Shown piece after piece: positions 10,159-19,552 of a stretch of DNA of 42,156 bases; position 1 is the first letter of the stretch; each line of letters begins with the position of its first letter. The position numbers and the translations under genes were made by a program. The DNA is from Pseudomonadota bacterium (GTDB lineage: Bacteria; Pseudomonadota; Gammaproteobacteria; Francisellales; Francisellaceae). The stretch lies in assembly GCA_027621155.1 (NCBI GenBank), contig JAQCCA010000002.1, forward strand, positions 1 through 42,156, written 5' to 3'. Under the pieces are notes generated by a model that saw only the letters and a list, made by a program, of their open reading frames with translations, was not told the origin of the DNA and made no database searches.

Positions 10159-11073
10159 GTGAAAAGAGTATGGCATATTGCAGTTGGGGTCGTGCTGTTG
10201 CTATTGTTGATTATTAATACGATTATTTTTGGCGCACCGGTGATTATATTGTCATTGTTGAAATTAATTCCGCAAAGGGCTTGGCAAAATACGGTGGGGA
10301 AAATGTTAATGTTCTTGGCAACGTCGTGGATGACAATTAATAATAGAGTCAGCTTATGTCTTTTGCCGACAAAATATATTGTCAGTGGTTATCAGGATTT
10401 TAGTATGTGTCGCTCGTATTTGATTTTAAGCAATCATCAAAGTTGGCTTGATATCGTTGTATTGCAGCAGGTGTTTTTAAATAAAATCCCCTTTGCCAAG
10501 TTCTTTATGAAAAAAGAGCTTATCTATGTGCCAATCATTGGTATTGCCTGTTGGGCGTTGGATTTCCCATTAATGAAACGTTATTCAAAACACTATCTTA
10601 AAAAACACCCTGAGAAGAAAGGTCAAGATTTGCTGGAGACAAGACGTGCTTGTCAACGTTTTAAAAATCGCCATGTATCAGTTGTTAATTTTGTTGAGGG
10701 GACGCGTTTCACCCCGCAAAAGCATGCCAAAGGTGGTAAGCAATTTAAGCATTTATTACAGCCCAAAGCCGGAGGTGTTGCCCTTGCGTTAGATGTCTTA
10801 GGTGATAAGATCAAAGGGGTTTTAAATGTAACCATTGTATATCCTGAAAATTTCCCGAGTTTTTGGGATTTTCTATGTGGCGTTATTCATGAAGTGCATA
10901 TTCATATTGAATTGATTGAGCCAGAGGATATTCCGTATCAAAATTATTATCAAGATGATGTGGCAAAGATGTGCTTTCAAGCTTGGATTAATGCGCTGTG
11001 GCAGCAAAATGATGTCATGATGAGTAAAATATTAGAAGATAAATCACTTAACATTAACAACACAAAACAGTAA
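10159..11073 (+). CDS. Lysophospholipid acyltransferase family protein (YihG-like)
   Basis: NHQSWLDIVVLQ (HX4D) and FVEGTRFTPQK acyltransferase motifs; N-terminal TM; GTG start. Confidence 0.9.
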   Translation: MKRVWHIAVGVVLLLLLIINTIIFGAPVIILSLLKLIPQRAWQNTVGKMLMFLATSWMTINNRVSLCLLPTKYIVSGYQDFSMCRSYLILSNHQSWLDIVVLQQVFLNKIPFAKFFMKKELIYVPIIGIACWALDFPLMKRYSKHYLKKHPEKKGQDLLETRRACQRFKNRHVSVVNFVEGTRFTPQKHAKGGKQFKHLLQPKAGGVALALDVLGDKIKGVLNVTIVYPENFPSFWDFLCGVIHEVHIHIELIEPEDIPYQNYYQDDVAKMCFQAWINALWQQNDVMMSKILEDKSLNINNTKQ

Positions 11074-11148
11074 GATGTGCGCCATAATTTGGACGAACCC
11101 ACTGTTACAGGTGTCAAAATGTTAATTAGTAAGCCAAAGAGTCAAGAG

Positions 11149-11328
11149 ATGTCAGAATTAGAATACAAAAGATATATGTGTGTGGTATGTGGTTGGATTT
11201 ATGACGAGGCAGAAGGCTGGCCAGAAGATGGTATCCACCCCGGAACCAAGTGGGAAGATATTCCTGATGACTTTGAATGCCCTGATTGTGGCGTCGGTAA
11301 AGAAGACTTTGAGATGATGGAGATCTAA
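11149..11328 (+). CDS. Rubredoxin
   Basis: [50 protein letters not shown] with two CxxC iron ligand motifs. Start could also be 11119 or 11077. Confidence 0.93.
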   Translation: MSELEYKRYMCVVCGWIYDEAEGWPEDGIHPGTKWEDIPDDFECPDCGVGKEDFEMMEI

Positions 11329-12227
11329 TTATCATCCATTTTAATAAGCCGATCTTCGAGAAAGTCGAGGTTGATGGCTTAGCATTTATTATTAAACGCG
11401 ATGATTTAATTCATCCGCTATTCTCAGGCAATAAGGCTTATAAGATTTATTGGCTTATCAAGCATATCAAGCGTAATCCACACATCAACAAAATCGTATC
11501 TTTTGGTGGTGCGCAATCCAATTATATGTTGGCATTAGCACAATTTTGCGCTTTGCATAAATTGTCCTTTGATTATTGGTTAAAACCATTACCTAAGACA
11601 TTAAAAAACATGCCGTTTGGTAATTACAAAGAGGCGTTATCACTTGGGATGGAAGCTTGTGTTGCTGATCAAACGTTAACTTTGGCACATGTTAAAAGCC
11701 ACTATAAGAGAGACTCAGATACCTTATTTTTAGCGCAAGGTGGTGCAGATAGGCGTGCTGCAGAAGGCTTAAAACTATGTGCCAAGGAAATTAATGCTTA
11801 CCTTAAATCACGCAATATAAGCCAAGCGAGTATTGTTATTGCTTCCGGTACGGGGGTGAGTGCATTGTATTTACAACAGCATGTCGATCAGGCTTATCAA
11901 GTGTATACCGTGGCTTGCGTTGGTGATAAGGATTATTTATATGGTCAAATGAATGAGTTGTCTCAAGGAATACGGTGCTTACCAACAATACTATCACCTT
12001 TAAAGAAGTATCAGTTTGGGACTTGCTATCCTGAGCATTTGGCAATGTATTATAAACTTAAAGAGCAAACGGGCATTGAGTTTGACTTGTTGTATGACCC
12101 ATTAACGTGGCAGGTAATGCTTGAGTTTTATCATGAATTGCCTCAACCCATTATCTATCTGCACTGTGGAGGTGTTAGTGGTAATGAGAGCATGCTTAAG
12201 CGCTATCATTATTTAACTGAGAGATGA
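11328..12227 (+). CDS. PLP-dependent enzyme of the ACC deaminase / D-cysteine desulfhydrase family, apparent ATT start
   Basis: The supplied ORF begins at 11526, but the same frame is open from 11313 and encodes [71 protein letters not shown]. This has the KRDDL..SGNKxYK PLP-lysine region and SxGGxQSNY motif of the family. Confidence 0.8.
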   Translation: MIIHFNKPIFEKVEVDGLAFIIKRDDLIHPLFSGNKAYKIYWLIKHIKRNPHINKIVSFGGAQSNYMLALAQFCALHKLSFDYWLKPLPKTLKNMPFGNYKEALSLGMEACVADQTLTLAHVKSHYKRDSDTLFLAQGGADRRAAEGLKLCAKEINAYLKSRNISQASIVIASGTGVSALYLQQHVDQAYQVYTVACVGDKDYLYGQMNELSQGIRCLPTILSPLKKYQFGTCYPEHLAMYYKLKEQTGIEFDLLYDPLTWQVMLEFYHELPQPIIYLHCGGVSGNESMLKRYHYLTER

Positions 12228-12264
12228 TGATCTAGAAATAAGCAATTTCTATCAATGCCTTATG

Positions 12265-12288
12265 GCTAATCTCGCACATTAGATTAGC
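12265..12288 (+). terminator. Putative rho-independent terminator
   Basis: GCTAATCT-CGCACATT-AGATTAGC hairpin followed by TTATTTCGTTTTTT. Confidence 0.7.
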
Positions 12289-12471
12289 TTATTTCGTTTT
12301 TTGTCAGCTTAAATCCAAAAAACACTATTTTTTTTGATAACTTACTTGCGAAAAAAGCAACTGTGAGCTAGCTTTCTAATACAGCAAGCTCAAATGCTTA
12401 TTGTCCCTGCCTCAAAAAATAAAATTGAACAATTATTTACGATTAACAAACATAAAATAAAGAGGAGAATT

Positions 12472-12936
12472 ATGATGGACATTGAACAAATTAAAAAAAT
12501 GAGAAAACAAAAAGGTTTCTCATTGATTGAATTACTAATTGTAATTGCGATTATTTCGATTTTAACTGCGATTGCGATTCCGATGTATACTAGTTATACA
12601 TCAAAAGCTAAAACATCTGAAGCGTATGCATTTATTGGCTCGGACAAAGCATACGTAGCGGAACAGATAAATGCGAAAAATATCTTATCGGGTACTCCTT
12701 CAGGTCTTTCAACTGAAGGCGGTACTAAAACTGGGAAATATGGCTCTGTAGCAACGGATTCGGCGGGTCAAATTACTTATACTTTCTCAAGTTCAGCAGG
12801 GACCGCTTTAGATGGTGGTACTGTTGTTTTGGCTCCAACAGTTTCCTCAACAGGTGTTACCTGGGCTTGTACTAGTACAGCGCCGACTGCTGGGGCTTAC
12901 GAGTCAGAGCCTTGTGATGCTATAACTAATCAGTAA
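12472..12936 (+). CDS. pilA: Type IV major pilin (PilA-like)
   Basis: MRKQKG^[36 protein letters not shown] prepilin signature; two C-terminal Cys ([18 protein letters not shown]). SD AGGAG before ATGATG at 12472/12475. Confidence 0.95.
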   Translation: MMDIEQIKKMRKQKGFSLIELLIVIAIISILTAIAIPMYTSYTSKAKTSEAYAFIGSDKAYVAEQINAKNILSGTPSGLSTEGGTKTGKYGSVATDSAGQITYTFSSSAGTALDGGTVVLAPTVSSTGVTWACTSTAPTAGAYESEPCDAITNQ

Positions 12937-12950
12937 GGTTAATTAGTTAC

Positions 12951-14324
12951 CTATAGAGTGATGCTGTAGTAATTAAACAGTACCCAGAGGCAAAGAAGGG
13001 GTAATAATGAGAATGCCATCATCAATAGATGGCTTTTTTTTTGCATGCTATTTTTGGTCTCTTGATGATCGTTCATAGCTTGCGGCATAAACGATAGTAA
13101 AAGCCCCATAGCAAAGATCAAGCTCAATTGACTCAATTGTAGTTTAAATATAATACTTACTAGTGCATGTGTCATGCCAGCTAATACACTGGCAAACGCA
13201 ACAAAATACAAAGTTGATTTTTTATGATCTTGCATATACTCACAAGCGCGACGGAAAGCGCGTAAGCCAACGAATAAGAAGCAAGCAAGTCCAATAACTC
13301 CCCATTGGCAAGCAATGGTTAGGATAATATTATGCGGATAGTCTCTTAGATAATACAGCGCGTTTAATTCGCCAACGCCAAGAAGGGGGTAGTGTGCGGC
13401 TAATGCCAATGATTTCGCCCATAAGCTCCAACGATCCTGATTGGCAAAAATATTGCGTGCAAGAACAGTTTCACCGCCAACAATGCTTTGAATAATATAA
13501 AAAAGCAGGGCACCAATAATGAGTGCCAAGACTTGCCAACCAAGAAAACGTATCAGTATTTTATGGTTTAAAGCACCAAGAACAACCGTGATAACAATAT
13601 ACTCAAGGATTAAAGCGCGTGAGCTATGCGCAATTATGACAAACCAAAGAGACGACATGGCAATTAAGCTTAATACTTTAAATGCAAGGCTATAATTATG
13701 GCTTAATAACGGTAAGCATAAAATTGGCAAAAACCAAGTAGCAAAATGATCAAAAAATCGCGGATTAGCAAAGTTAAATTGACGCAAAAAAAACTCAGGG
13801 AAGTTAAACTGTGCGATTTTTGGTGGGAAATAAAAGTGCGCAAGTAACACATTGAGTATCAGCACAAATAAGTAGCTAATAGCGCAAATAATCACAGCGC
13901 CAATAAGCCAGCGAACATGATCAGAGAATCGACTAAAGTAATATGCTAAGAATAGCACGCTAAGTAGTAGTGTGATATCGATTGATATGCCTTTAAATGC
14001 AGTCGCTGGATGAAATGCCAAGCTTGCTGAGATAACACCAATGCAAAAGAATAAGATGATCAGACTTTTGATCCAAGTGGAAAGCGCATGAAATGTGGCT
14101 AAAATGCCATTTCGCGCATCACGACTTGCAGTAAATAAAATTAAAATCACAATCCAACAAAAAAGGGCAGTAATCCCGCGCCAAACATAGAGCATTAATG
14201 TATTTTCCATTGAGATTTTCATCATACCAATCGGATTCCAAAAGACCATAATCAGTCCGATAAGCATCACGCCATAGATAAAGTGCTCAGTGTTATTGGA
14301 TGAAAGAAGTTTTTTGTTTAGCAT
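12951..14324 (-). CDS. Multi-TM O-antigen ligase / Wzy_C family protein (candidate pilin oligosaccharyltransferase)
   Basis: About ten or more hydrophobic segments; YPLLGVGELNALYYLRDYPHNIILTIACQWGVIGLACFLF is the typical Wzy_C/WaaL loop with PHN. Confidence 0.8.
   Translation of the reverse strand: MLNKKLLSSNNTEHFIYGVMLIGLIMVFWNPIGMMKISMENTLMLYVWRGITALFCWIVILILFTASRDARNGILATFHALSTWIKSLIILFFCIGVISASLAFHPATAFKGISIDITLLLSVLFLAYYFSRFSDHVRWLIGAVIICAISYLFVLILNVLLAHFYFPPKIAQFNFPEFFLRQFNFANPRFFDHFATWFLPILCLPLLSHNYSLAFKVLSLIAMSSLWFVIIAHSSRALILEYIVITVVLGALNHKILIRFLGWQVLALIIGALLFYIIQSIVGGETVLARNIFANQDRWSLWAKSLALAAHYPLLGVGELNALYYLRDYPHNIILTIACQWGVIGLACFLFVGLRAFRRACEYMQDHKKSTLYFVAFASVLAGMTHALVSIIFKLQLSQLSLIFAMGLLLSFMPQAMNDHQETKNSMQKKSHLLMMAFSLLPLLCLWVLFNYYSITL
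13015..13042 (+). terminator. Intrinsic terminator on the plus strand for pilA, inside the 3' end of the convergent ORF
   Basis: GCCATC-ATCAATA-GATGGC followed by TTTTTTTTT. Confidence 0.82.
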
Positions 14325-14382
14325 ATTGTATATTTCCTGTCTTATGTTCTTACTTATTGGAGTTACGAGCTTTTGCTATTTC

Positions 14383-14496
14383 AACACCCCGCCTCGCAAG
14401 CTCGGCACCCCTCTTGCGAAGAGAGGAATATAAAATTACCATTGCCTAATTCCCCTCTTTGCAAGAGGGGTGGCAGCCGTAGGCTGACGGGGTGTT
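14383..14496 (-). repeat. 114-bp interspersed palindromic repeat, copy B (inverted relative to copy A)
   Basis: AACACCCCGCCTCGCAAGCTCGGCACCCCTCTTGCGAAGAGAGGAATATAAAATTACCATTGCC...GGCTGACGGGGTGTT. Reverse complement of copy A with about 10 mismatches by hand alignment. Confidence 0.88.
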
Positions 14497-14547
14497 ATAA
14501 AAGTCATCGTTTTTTCTAAAATACCTAGATTTAAGCGACTACTATAG

Positions 14548-15036
14548 TTAGATCCTTGTTTTGTTTTTGGGCTTAAACAAAGCAAATCCAAACCAGCTAA
14601 TACTTGCCAGTATAATTCCAAGGATCAAGCCGATAATCACGCACCCTGTTATTAGTGGCATAAAAATACTATGGATATGCGTGATCATCTGATGCCAAGC
14701 AAAGTTATCTTCATGGAAGAGTGGAGTTTTATTTAGCATAAAACAACCAAATAAATACGCTCCGTACATCATTGGCAGCATGGTAATGGGATTGCTGATC
14801 CATACTAATGCGACGGCAATAATCAAGTTAGCACGTAAAAAAAGTGCCAAGATTGCCGCCGGTACCATTTGAAATGGCATTGGCATCATACACATGAAAC
14901 CACCAATAACGCAGGCTTTGCTGACACTGCTTTTATCAAATTGCCATAAGAAATTATGATGCATGTGTTTGTGTAAAAAGCGCAACCATTTATGTTCTTT
15001 CAATTCCTCTTTGCTAGGCAACCATTTGCGCTTCAC
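14548..15036 (-). CDS. DUF2062 membrane protein
   Basis: SVSKACVIGGFMCMMPMPFQMVPAAILALFLRANLIIAVALVWISNPITMLPMMYGAYLFG matches the DUF2062 pattern. Confidence 0.85.
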   Translation of the reverse strand: MKRKWLPSKEELKEHKWLRFLHKHMHHNFLWQFDKSSVSKACVIGGFMCMMPMPFQMVPAAILALFLRANLIIAVALVWISNPITMLPMMYGAYLFGCFMLNKTPLFHEDNFAWHQMITHIHSIFMPLITGCVIIGLILGIILASISWFGFALFKPKNKTRI

Positions 15037-15277
15037 GATGTATTTCCATTATTCATAAACTTGGGAAATCATAGCAAAAAGCGATGATAAAAGCTGTTGA
15101 ACACTGGCAAAAAAATAAAAAATCTATCCGTCATGCTAAGATCTCTTTAGTGCAAAAAATCTTGCTTAAAATGACTTTTTTGTGTATTTTGTTTTGGTTT
15201 TTTGAAGTGGATCATGCAAGGTTATGATCGTGTTGTGGGTCTATGTGTTAAACACATTAAACGTAATGTAGAGAAAA

Positions 15278-15802
15278 ATGATTATTACTCAAAATGTTTT
15301 CTTGATTGGGCCAGTTGGTGCTGGCAAGAGTACAATAGGTCGTCAATTAGCAAGCGAGCTTAAGCTTGATTTTGTCGATTCAGATCGTGAGATTGAGCAA
15401 CGTTGTGGCGTTGATATTGATTGGATTTTTGATATTGAGGGCGAAGAAGGCTTTAGAAAAAGAGAGCAAGAAGTGCTCGGTGATTTAGCGACTCGTCAGG
15501 GTATTGTTTTGGCTACTGGTGGGGGTGCGATTATTCTGCCTGAGAATAGAACGCTTTTGTCATCACGTGGCAAAGTAGTCTATCTGCAAGCCTCAATTGA
15601 GCAACAATTAGAACGTACAGCCAAAGATAAGAAGCGTCCATTATTACAAGTCGATGATAAGGAAGCGCAACTGAAGAAATTAATGGCAGAACGCGAGCCA
15701 TTGTATCGAGAGATCGCCGATATTACCATTGAGACAAGTGAAACGACGGTACGCAATGTAGTACAAAAAATCACAAATCTATTAATGGAAGAGGCGGTGT
15801 GA
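15278..15802 (+). CDS. aroK: Shikimate kinase
   Basis: [21 protein letters not shown]-loop; [43 protein letters not shown]. Confidence 0.97.
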   Translation: MIITQNVFLIGPVGAGKSTIGRQLASELKLDFVDSDREIEQRCGVDIDWIFDIEGEEGFRKREQEVLGDLATRQGIVLATGGGAIILPENRTLLSSRGKVVYLQASIEQQLERTAKDKKRPLLQVDDKEAQLKKLMAEREPLYREIADITIETSETTVRNVVQKITNLLMEEAV

Positions 15803-16887
15803 TCACCGAGGTTGTCGTTGCTCCGAAGGGTAAGCCAAGTTACCCTGTTATGATTTCGCCTGATAATGATTTTACAAAACTTATTTCCTATATCAAAAAC
15901 AAAGAAGTGTTGGTTGTCACCAATGGCACAATTACTGATTTGTATTTATCCCAATTGGATAAGGCCATTAAAGATGAATGTTTTAAATATGCGCATTGTA
16001 TTTTGGCCGATGGTGAAGCGTATAAAAACAGTGACTCTTTAAATACGATCTATCAACATTTGCTTGAGCGCAATTACACGCGTAACTGTGTGCTTATCGC
16101 ATTAGGTGGTGGCGTTATCGGTGATATTACAGGATTTGCAGCGGCTACGTATCAGCGCGGTACCAATGTTATTCAGATTCCAACGACCTTGTTATCACAA
16201 GTAGATTCGTCTGTAGGCGGTAAAACAGCAATTAATCACCCCTTAGGGAAAAATATGATTGGCGCTTTTTTCCAACCGCAATTGGTGATGACGTCAACAC
16301 AATTTTTAAAGACTTTACCTCAACGTGAATTTGCCGCAGGTATGGCAGAAGTGATCAAATATGGCTGTATTATTGATACGGATTTCTTTGCATGGCTTGA
16401 ACAAAATGCTCAGCTACTAATAGCGCATGATCCAAATGCACTAATCTATGCGATCGCCAAAAGCTGCGAGCTTAAAGCGCAAGTAGTCAGCCTTGATGAA
16501 GAAGAAAAAACTGGTGTGCGCGCACTTTTAAATCTTGGGCACACCTTTGGACATGCCATTGAGTGTTGTCAAAACTATCAAGGGTTAAAGCATGGTGAAG
16601 CGGTTGCCATTGGCATGCTAATGGCTGCAGAATTATCACAATCCTTGGGGTTTGTTGATGAAACGGTTGTTGACAGAATACGTGCGCTACTGCAGTGTTT
16701 CTCACTGCCCGTGGCGTTGCCAAAAGGATTGAGTAAGACAGAGTTTATCGCAGCGATGTTGCGTGATAAGAAAAATACCACAGCAGGTATTACACTTATT
16801 TTGCTAGATGCTATTGGTCAGGCAAAAGTAGATAAGTCCGTCTCAGAAAATGCGTTATCAGAATTTTTATCAAGATATTTTGATTGA
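15799..16887 (+). CDS. aroB: 3-dehydroquinate synthase
   Basis: [63 protein letters not shown] start overlaps the aroK stop. Confidence 0.98.
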   Translation: MITEVVVAPKGKPSYPVMISPDNDFTKLISYIKNKEVLVVTNGTITDLYLSQLDKAIKDECFKYAHCILADGEAYKNSDSLNTIYQHLLERNYTRNCVLIALGGGVIGDITGFAAATYQRGTNVIQIPTTLLSQVDSSVGGKTAINHPLGKNMIGAFFQPQLVMTSTQFLKTLPQREFAAGMAEVIKYGCIIDTDFFAWLEQNAQLLIAHDPNALIYAIAKSCELKAQVVSLDEEEKTGVRALLNLGHTFGHAIECCQNYQGLKHGEAVAIGMLMAAELSQSLGFVDETVVDRIRALLQCFSLPVALPKGLSKTEFIAAMLRDKKNTTAGITLILLDAIGQAKVDKSVSENALSEFLSRYFD

Positions 16888-17017
16888 GCTTTTCTTGATT
16901 CATCATAAATTATTAGAAAAGCCTTAAATAATATTTGACATCAGATGTCCTTTAGCTAGAATAGCACCTGTTCTCGCGATGCGAGAAGCTCAATTTATCA
17001 TTCACACGAGTTTGTGT

Positions 17018-17104
<87 letters not shown>

Positions 17105-17190
17105 AAATTTTTCAAAATGCTTGTTATTTTTGACGAATCTTACGTTATTCATAATAATGAAACCTCAGAAGGTCAATTGAGGATAAAGCA

Positions 17191-17952
17191 ATGACAACAC
17201 AATGGGATGTTAAGCGTTATACAACACAGCATAATTTTGTCACCAATTATGGTTATGAAGTGGTTGAGTTACTGGCGCCTCAACAAAATGAAGTTATATT
17301 AGACTTAGGTTGTGGCAATGGTGAGTTAAGTTACGAAATTTCCAAAAGAAGTCATAAGGTTTATGGTATTGATTTTGCGCAGTCAATGGTTGAGCAGGCA
17401 AATGAAGATTATCCACATATTGAGTTTACACAGCACAATGCTGAGTTAGCTTTTCCTTTTGCTAAGGAAAGTTTTGATGCCGTTTTTTCTAATGCCGCCC
17501 TTCATTGGATGCACAATGCCGATGCGGTGATTAAAAATATTAAAGAAGTGCTAAAACCCAATGGACGCTTTGTTTTTGAAATGGGTGGTAAGGGTAATGT
17601 TAATAACGTTCTTATTGCGATTGAGACAGCAGCTCAAGCTTATGGTGTAACAAAGTTTAGTGCTTTTAATTTTTATCCATCAATCGCTGAATATGCGACA
17701 TTACTTGAAAATAACGGTTTTCGTGTGAGTTTCGCTGTTCATTTTGATCGCTCAACCTTACTGCAAACGGATGAGGGCTTACGCAATTGGGTGAAGATGT
17801 TTCGCAATGATGTCTTAAGCCAGATTCCGAATGACAGTCATGACGACTATTTAAGCAAGGTTGAGTCGTTGGCAAAAGGCACACAATATCAAAATGGGCA
17901 GTGGTATGCTGATTATGTACGCTTACGCATGGTGGCAATCAAGCTTAAGTAA
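17191..17952 (+). CDS. Class I SAM-dependent methyltransferase (trans-aconitate methyltransferase-like)
   Basis: VILDLGCGNGELSYEISKRSHKVYGIDFAQSMVEQA (motif I) and FDAVFSNAALHWMHNADAVIKNIKEVLKPNGRFVFEMGGKGN. Confidence 0.9.
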   Translation: MTTQWDVKRYTTQHNFVTNYGYEVVELLAPQQNEVILDLGCGNGELSYEISKRSHKVYGIDFAQSMVEQANEDYPHIEFTQHNAELAFPFAKESFDAVFSNAALHWMHNADAVIKNIKEVLKPNGRFVFEMGGKGNVNNVLIAIETAAQAYGVTKFSAFNFYPSIAEYATLLENNGFRVSFAVHFDRSTLLQTDEGLRNWVKMFRNDVLSQIPNDSHDDYLSKVESLAKGTQYQNGQWYADYVRLRMVAIKLK

Positions 17953-18027
17953 TTAAAGTCCAAAAACACCGTAAAAACTACTGCTGCATTAGGTTAAATC
18001 CAGTAAACTGTGCATGAATAAATTATT

Positions 18028-19527
18028 TTGATTTTGGTAGTGGCTGTTATGGTGAAAGCAGAGATTTTAATGAATATAGCAGCACACGAAAAGCGGGTTG
18101 CCGTGATCGAAAACGGTGTGTTGCAGGAAGTGCATTTTGAGCGTGAGAATCAGCGCGGTATTGTTGGCAATATTTATAAAGGGAAAATCACGCGGGTTTT
18201 ACCTGGAATGCAGGCTGCGTTTGTTGATATAGGGCTTGAGCGCTCTGGCTTTTTACATGTTTCTGATGTTATGCCGATTGCTTCAGATGAAAGTGCTGGC
18301 ATTGACTTAAACAGCAAAGAAGCCGATGTGCGTCATTGGCTGAGAGAAGGGCAAAGCATCTTGGTGCAAGTGCTTAAAGACCCATTAGGTAGCAAAGGTG
18401 CGCGTTTAAGTGCGCATTTGTCATTAGCGTCGCGCTATTTAGTGCATATGCCAGATTTAGATCATATCGGTATTTCTTTGCGCATTGAATCCGAGGAAGA
18501 GCGTGAGCGTTTGCAGCAAGTAATGAAAGAGGCGATTGGATCGGATTATCCACGCGGATTTATCATTCGCACGGTTGCTGAGGGCTTATCTTCTGAGGAG
18601 CTTAGAAAAGATATTAATTTCTTGCAGAATCTATGGCAGGACGTGCTTGATTCAGCAAGTACGGTGACGAAGCCTGGTGTTGTCTATCAGGATTTGAATC
18701 TTGTTATGCGTGCACTTAGAGACTTTGCTAACGACAAGGTTGAACGTATTCGCATTGATAATATCGATATGTATAGTGAGCTATGCCGCTTTAGTGATAA
18801 ATTTGTGCCTGGAGTACGTGAGAAACTGGAGTTATATAGCTCAAATACACCAATCTTTGATATGTATGGTGTTGAAGAAGAGTTATCACGTGCGCTTGAG
18901 CGTAAAGTGCCATTAAAATCTGGTGGGCATATTGTTATTGATCAAACTGAAGCTATGACAACGATTGATGTCAATACCGGTGGTTATGTCGGTATGGTCA
19001 ATCTTGAAGAGACAATTTTTAAAACTAATTTAGAGGCCGTACGCGTTTTAACAAGGCAGTTGAGACTAAGAAATCTTGGAGGTATCATTATTGTCGATTT
19101 TATTGATATGTCTGAAGAAGAGCATAAAGCTCAAGTTTTAGAGGCACTTGAAAAGGCGTTAGAGCTTGACTATGCACGTACGACATTTTCACCATTATCA
19201 GAGCTTGGCTTGGTTGAGATGACGCGTAAGCGCACGCAGGAAAGCCTCGCACAGTTTTTATGCGAGCCTTGCCCGATGTGCCAAGGAAAAGGTCGCATTA
19301 AATCAGTACAAAGCATTTGTTATGAGATTTTTCGCGAGATTAATCGTGAGGCAAATGCTTACCAAAGCAATGGCTTTTTGATTGTTGCTGCAAACTCGGT
19401 AATTGATGCCTTGCAAAATGATGAATCGTTTGGTCTAGGTGAGTTAGAAATTATTATTGGTAAACCCATTAAACTTCAGCCAGAATTAAGCTATGCTCAA
19501 GAAATGTATGATATCGTGCTAATGTAA
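18028..19527 (+). CDS. rng: Ribonuclease G
   Basis: MNIAAHEKRVAVIENGVLQEVHFERENQRGIVGNIYKGKITRVLPGMQAAFVDIGLERSGFLHVSD; TIDVNTGGYVG; CEPCPMCQGKGRIKSVQSICYEIFREI. A later start (18052 or 18070) is likely. Confidence 0.95.
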   Translation: MILVVAVMVKAEILMNIAAHEKRVAVIENGVLQEVHFERENQRGIVGNIYKGKITRVLPGMQAAFVDIGLERSGFLHVSDVMPIASDESAGIDLNSKEADVRHWLREGQSILVQVLKDPLGSKGARLSAHLSLASRYLVHMPDLDHIGISLRIESEEERERLQQVMKEAIGSDYPRGFIIRTVAEGLSSEELRKDINFLQNLWQDVLDSASTVTKPGVVYQDLNLVMRALRDFANDKVERIRIDNIDMYSELCRFSDKFVPGVREKLELYSSNTPIFDMYGVEEELSRALERKVPLKSGGHIVIDQTEAMTTIDVNTGGYVGMVNLEETIFKTNLEAVRVLTRQLRLRNLGGIIIVDFIDMSEEEHKAQVLEALEKALELDYARTTFSPLSELGLVEMTRKRTQESLAQFLCEPCPMCQGKGRIKSVQSICYEIFREINREANAYQSNGFLIVAANSVIDALQNDESFGLGELEIIIGKPIKLQPELSYAQEMYDIVLM

Positions 19528-19552
19528 TGATGGATCTAATGAGCAGCAATTT

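Noticed and set aside
14436-14621. 61-aa minus-strand ORF
   Set aside because: It overlaps the 114-bp palindromic repeat copy B and the end of the DUF2062 gene; no family features.
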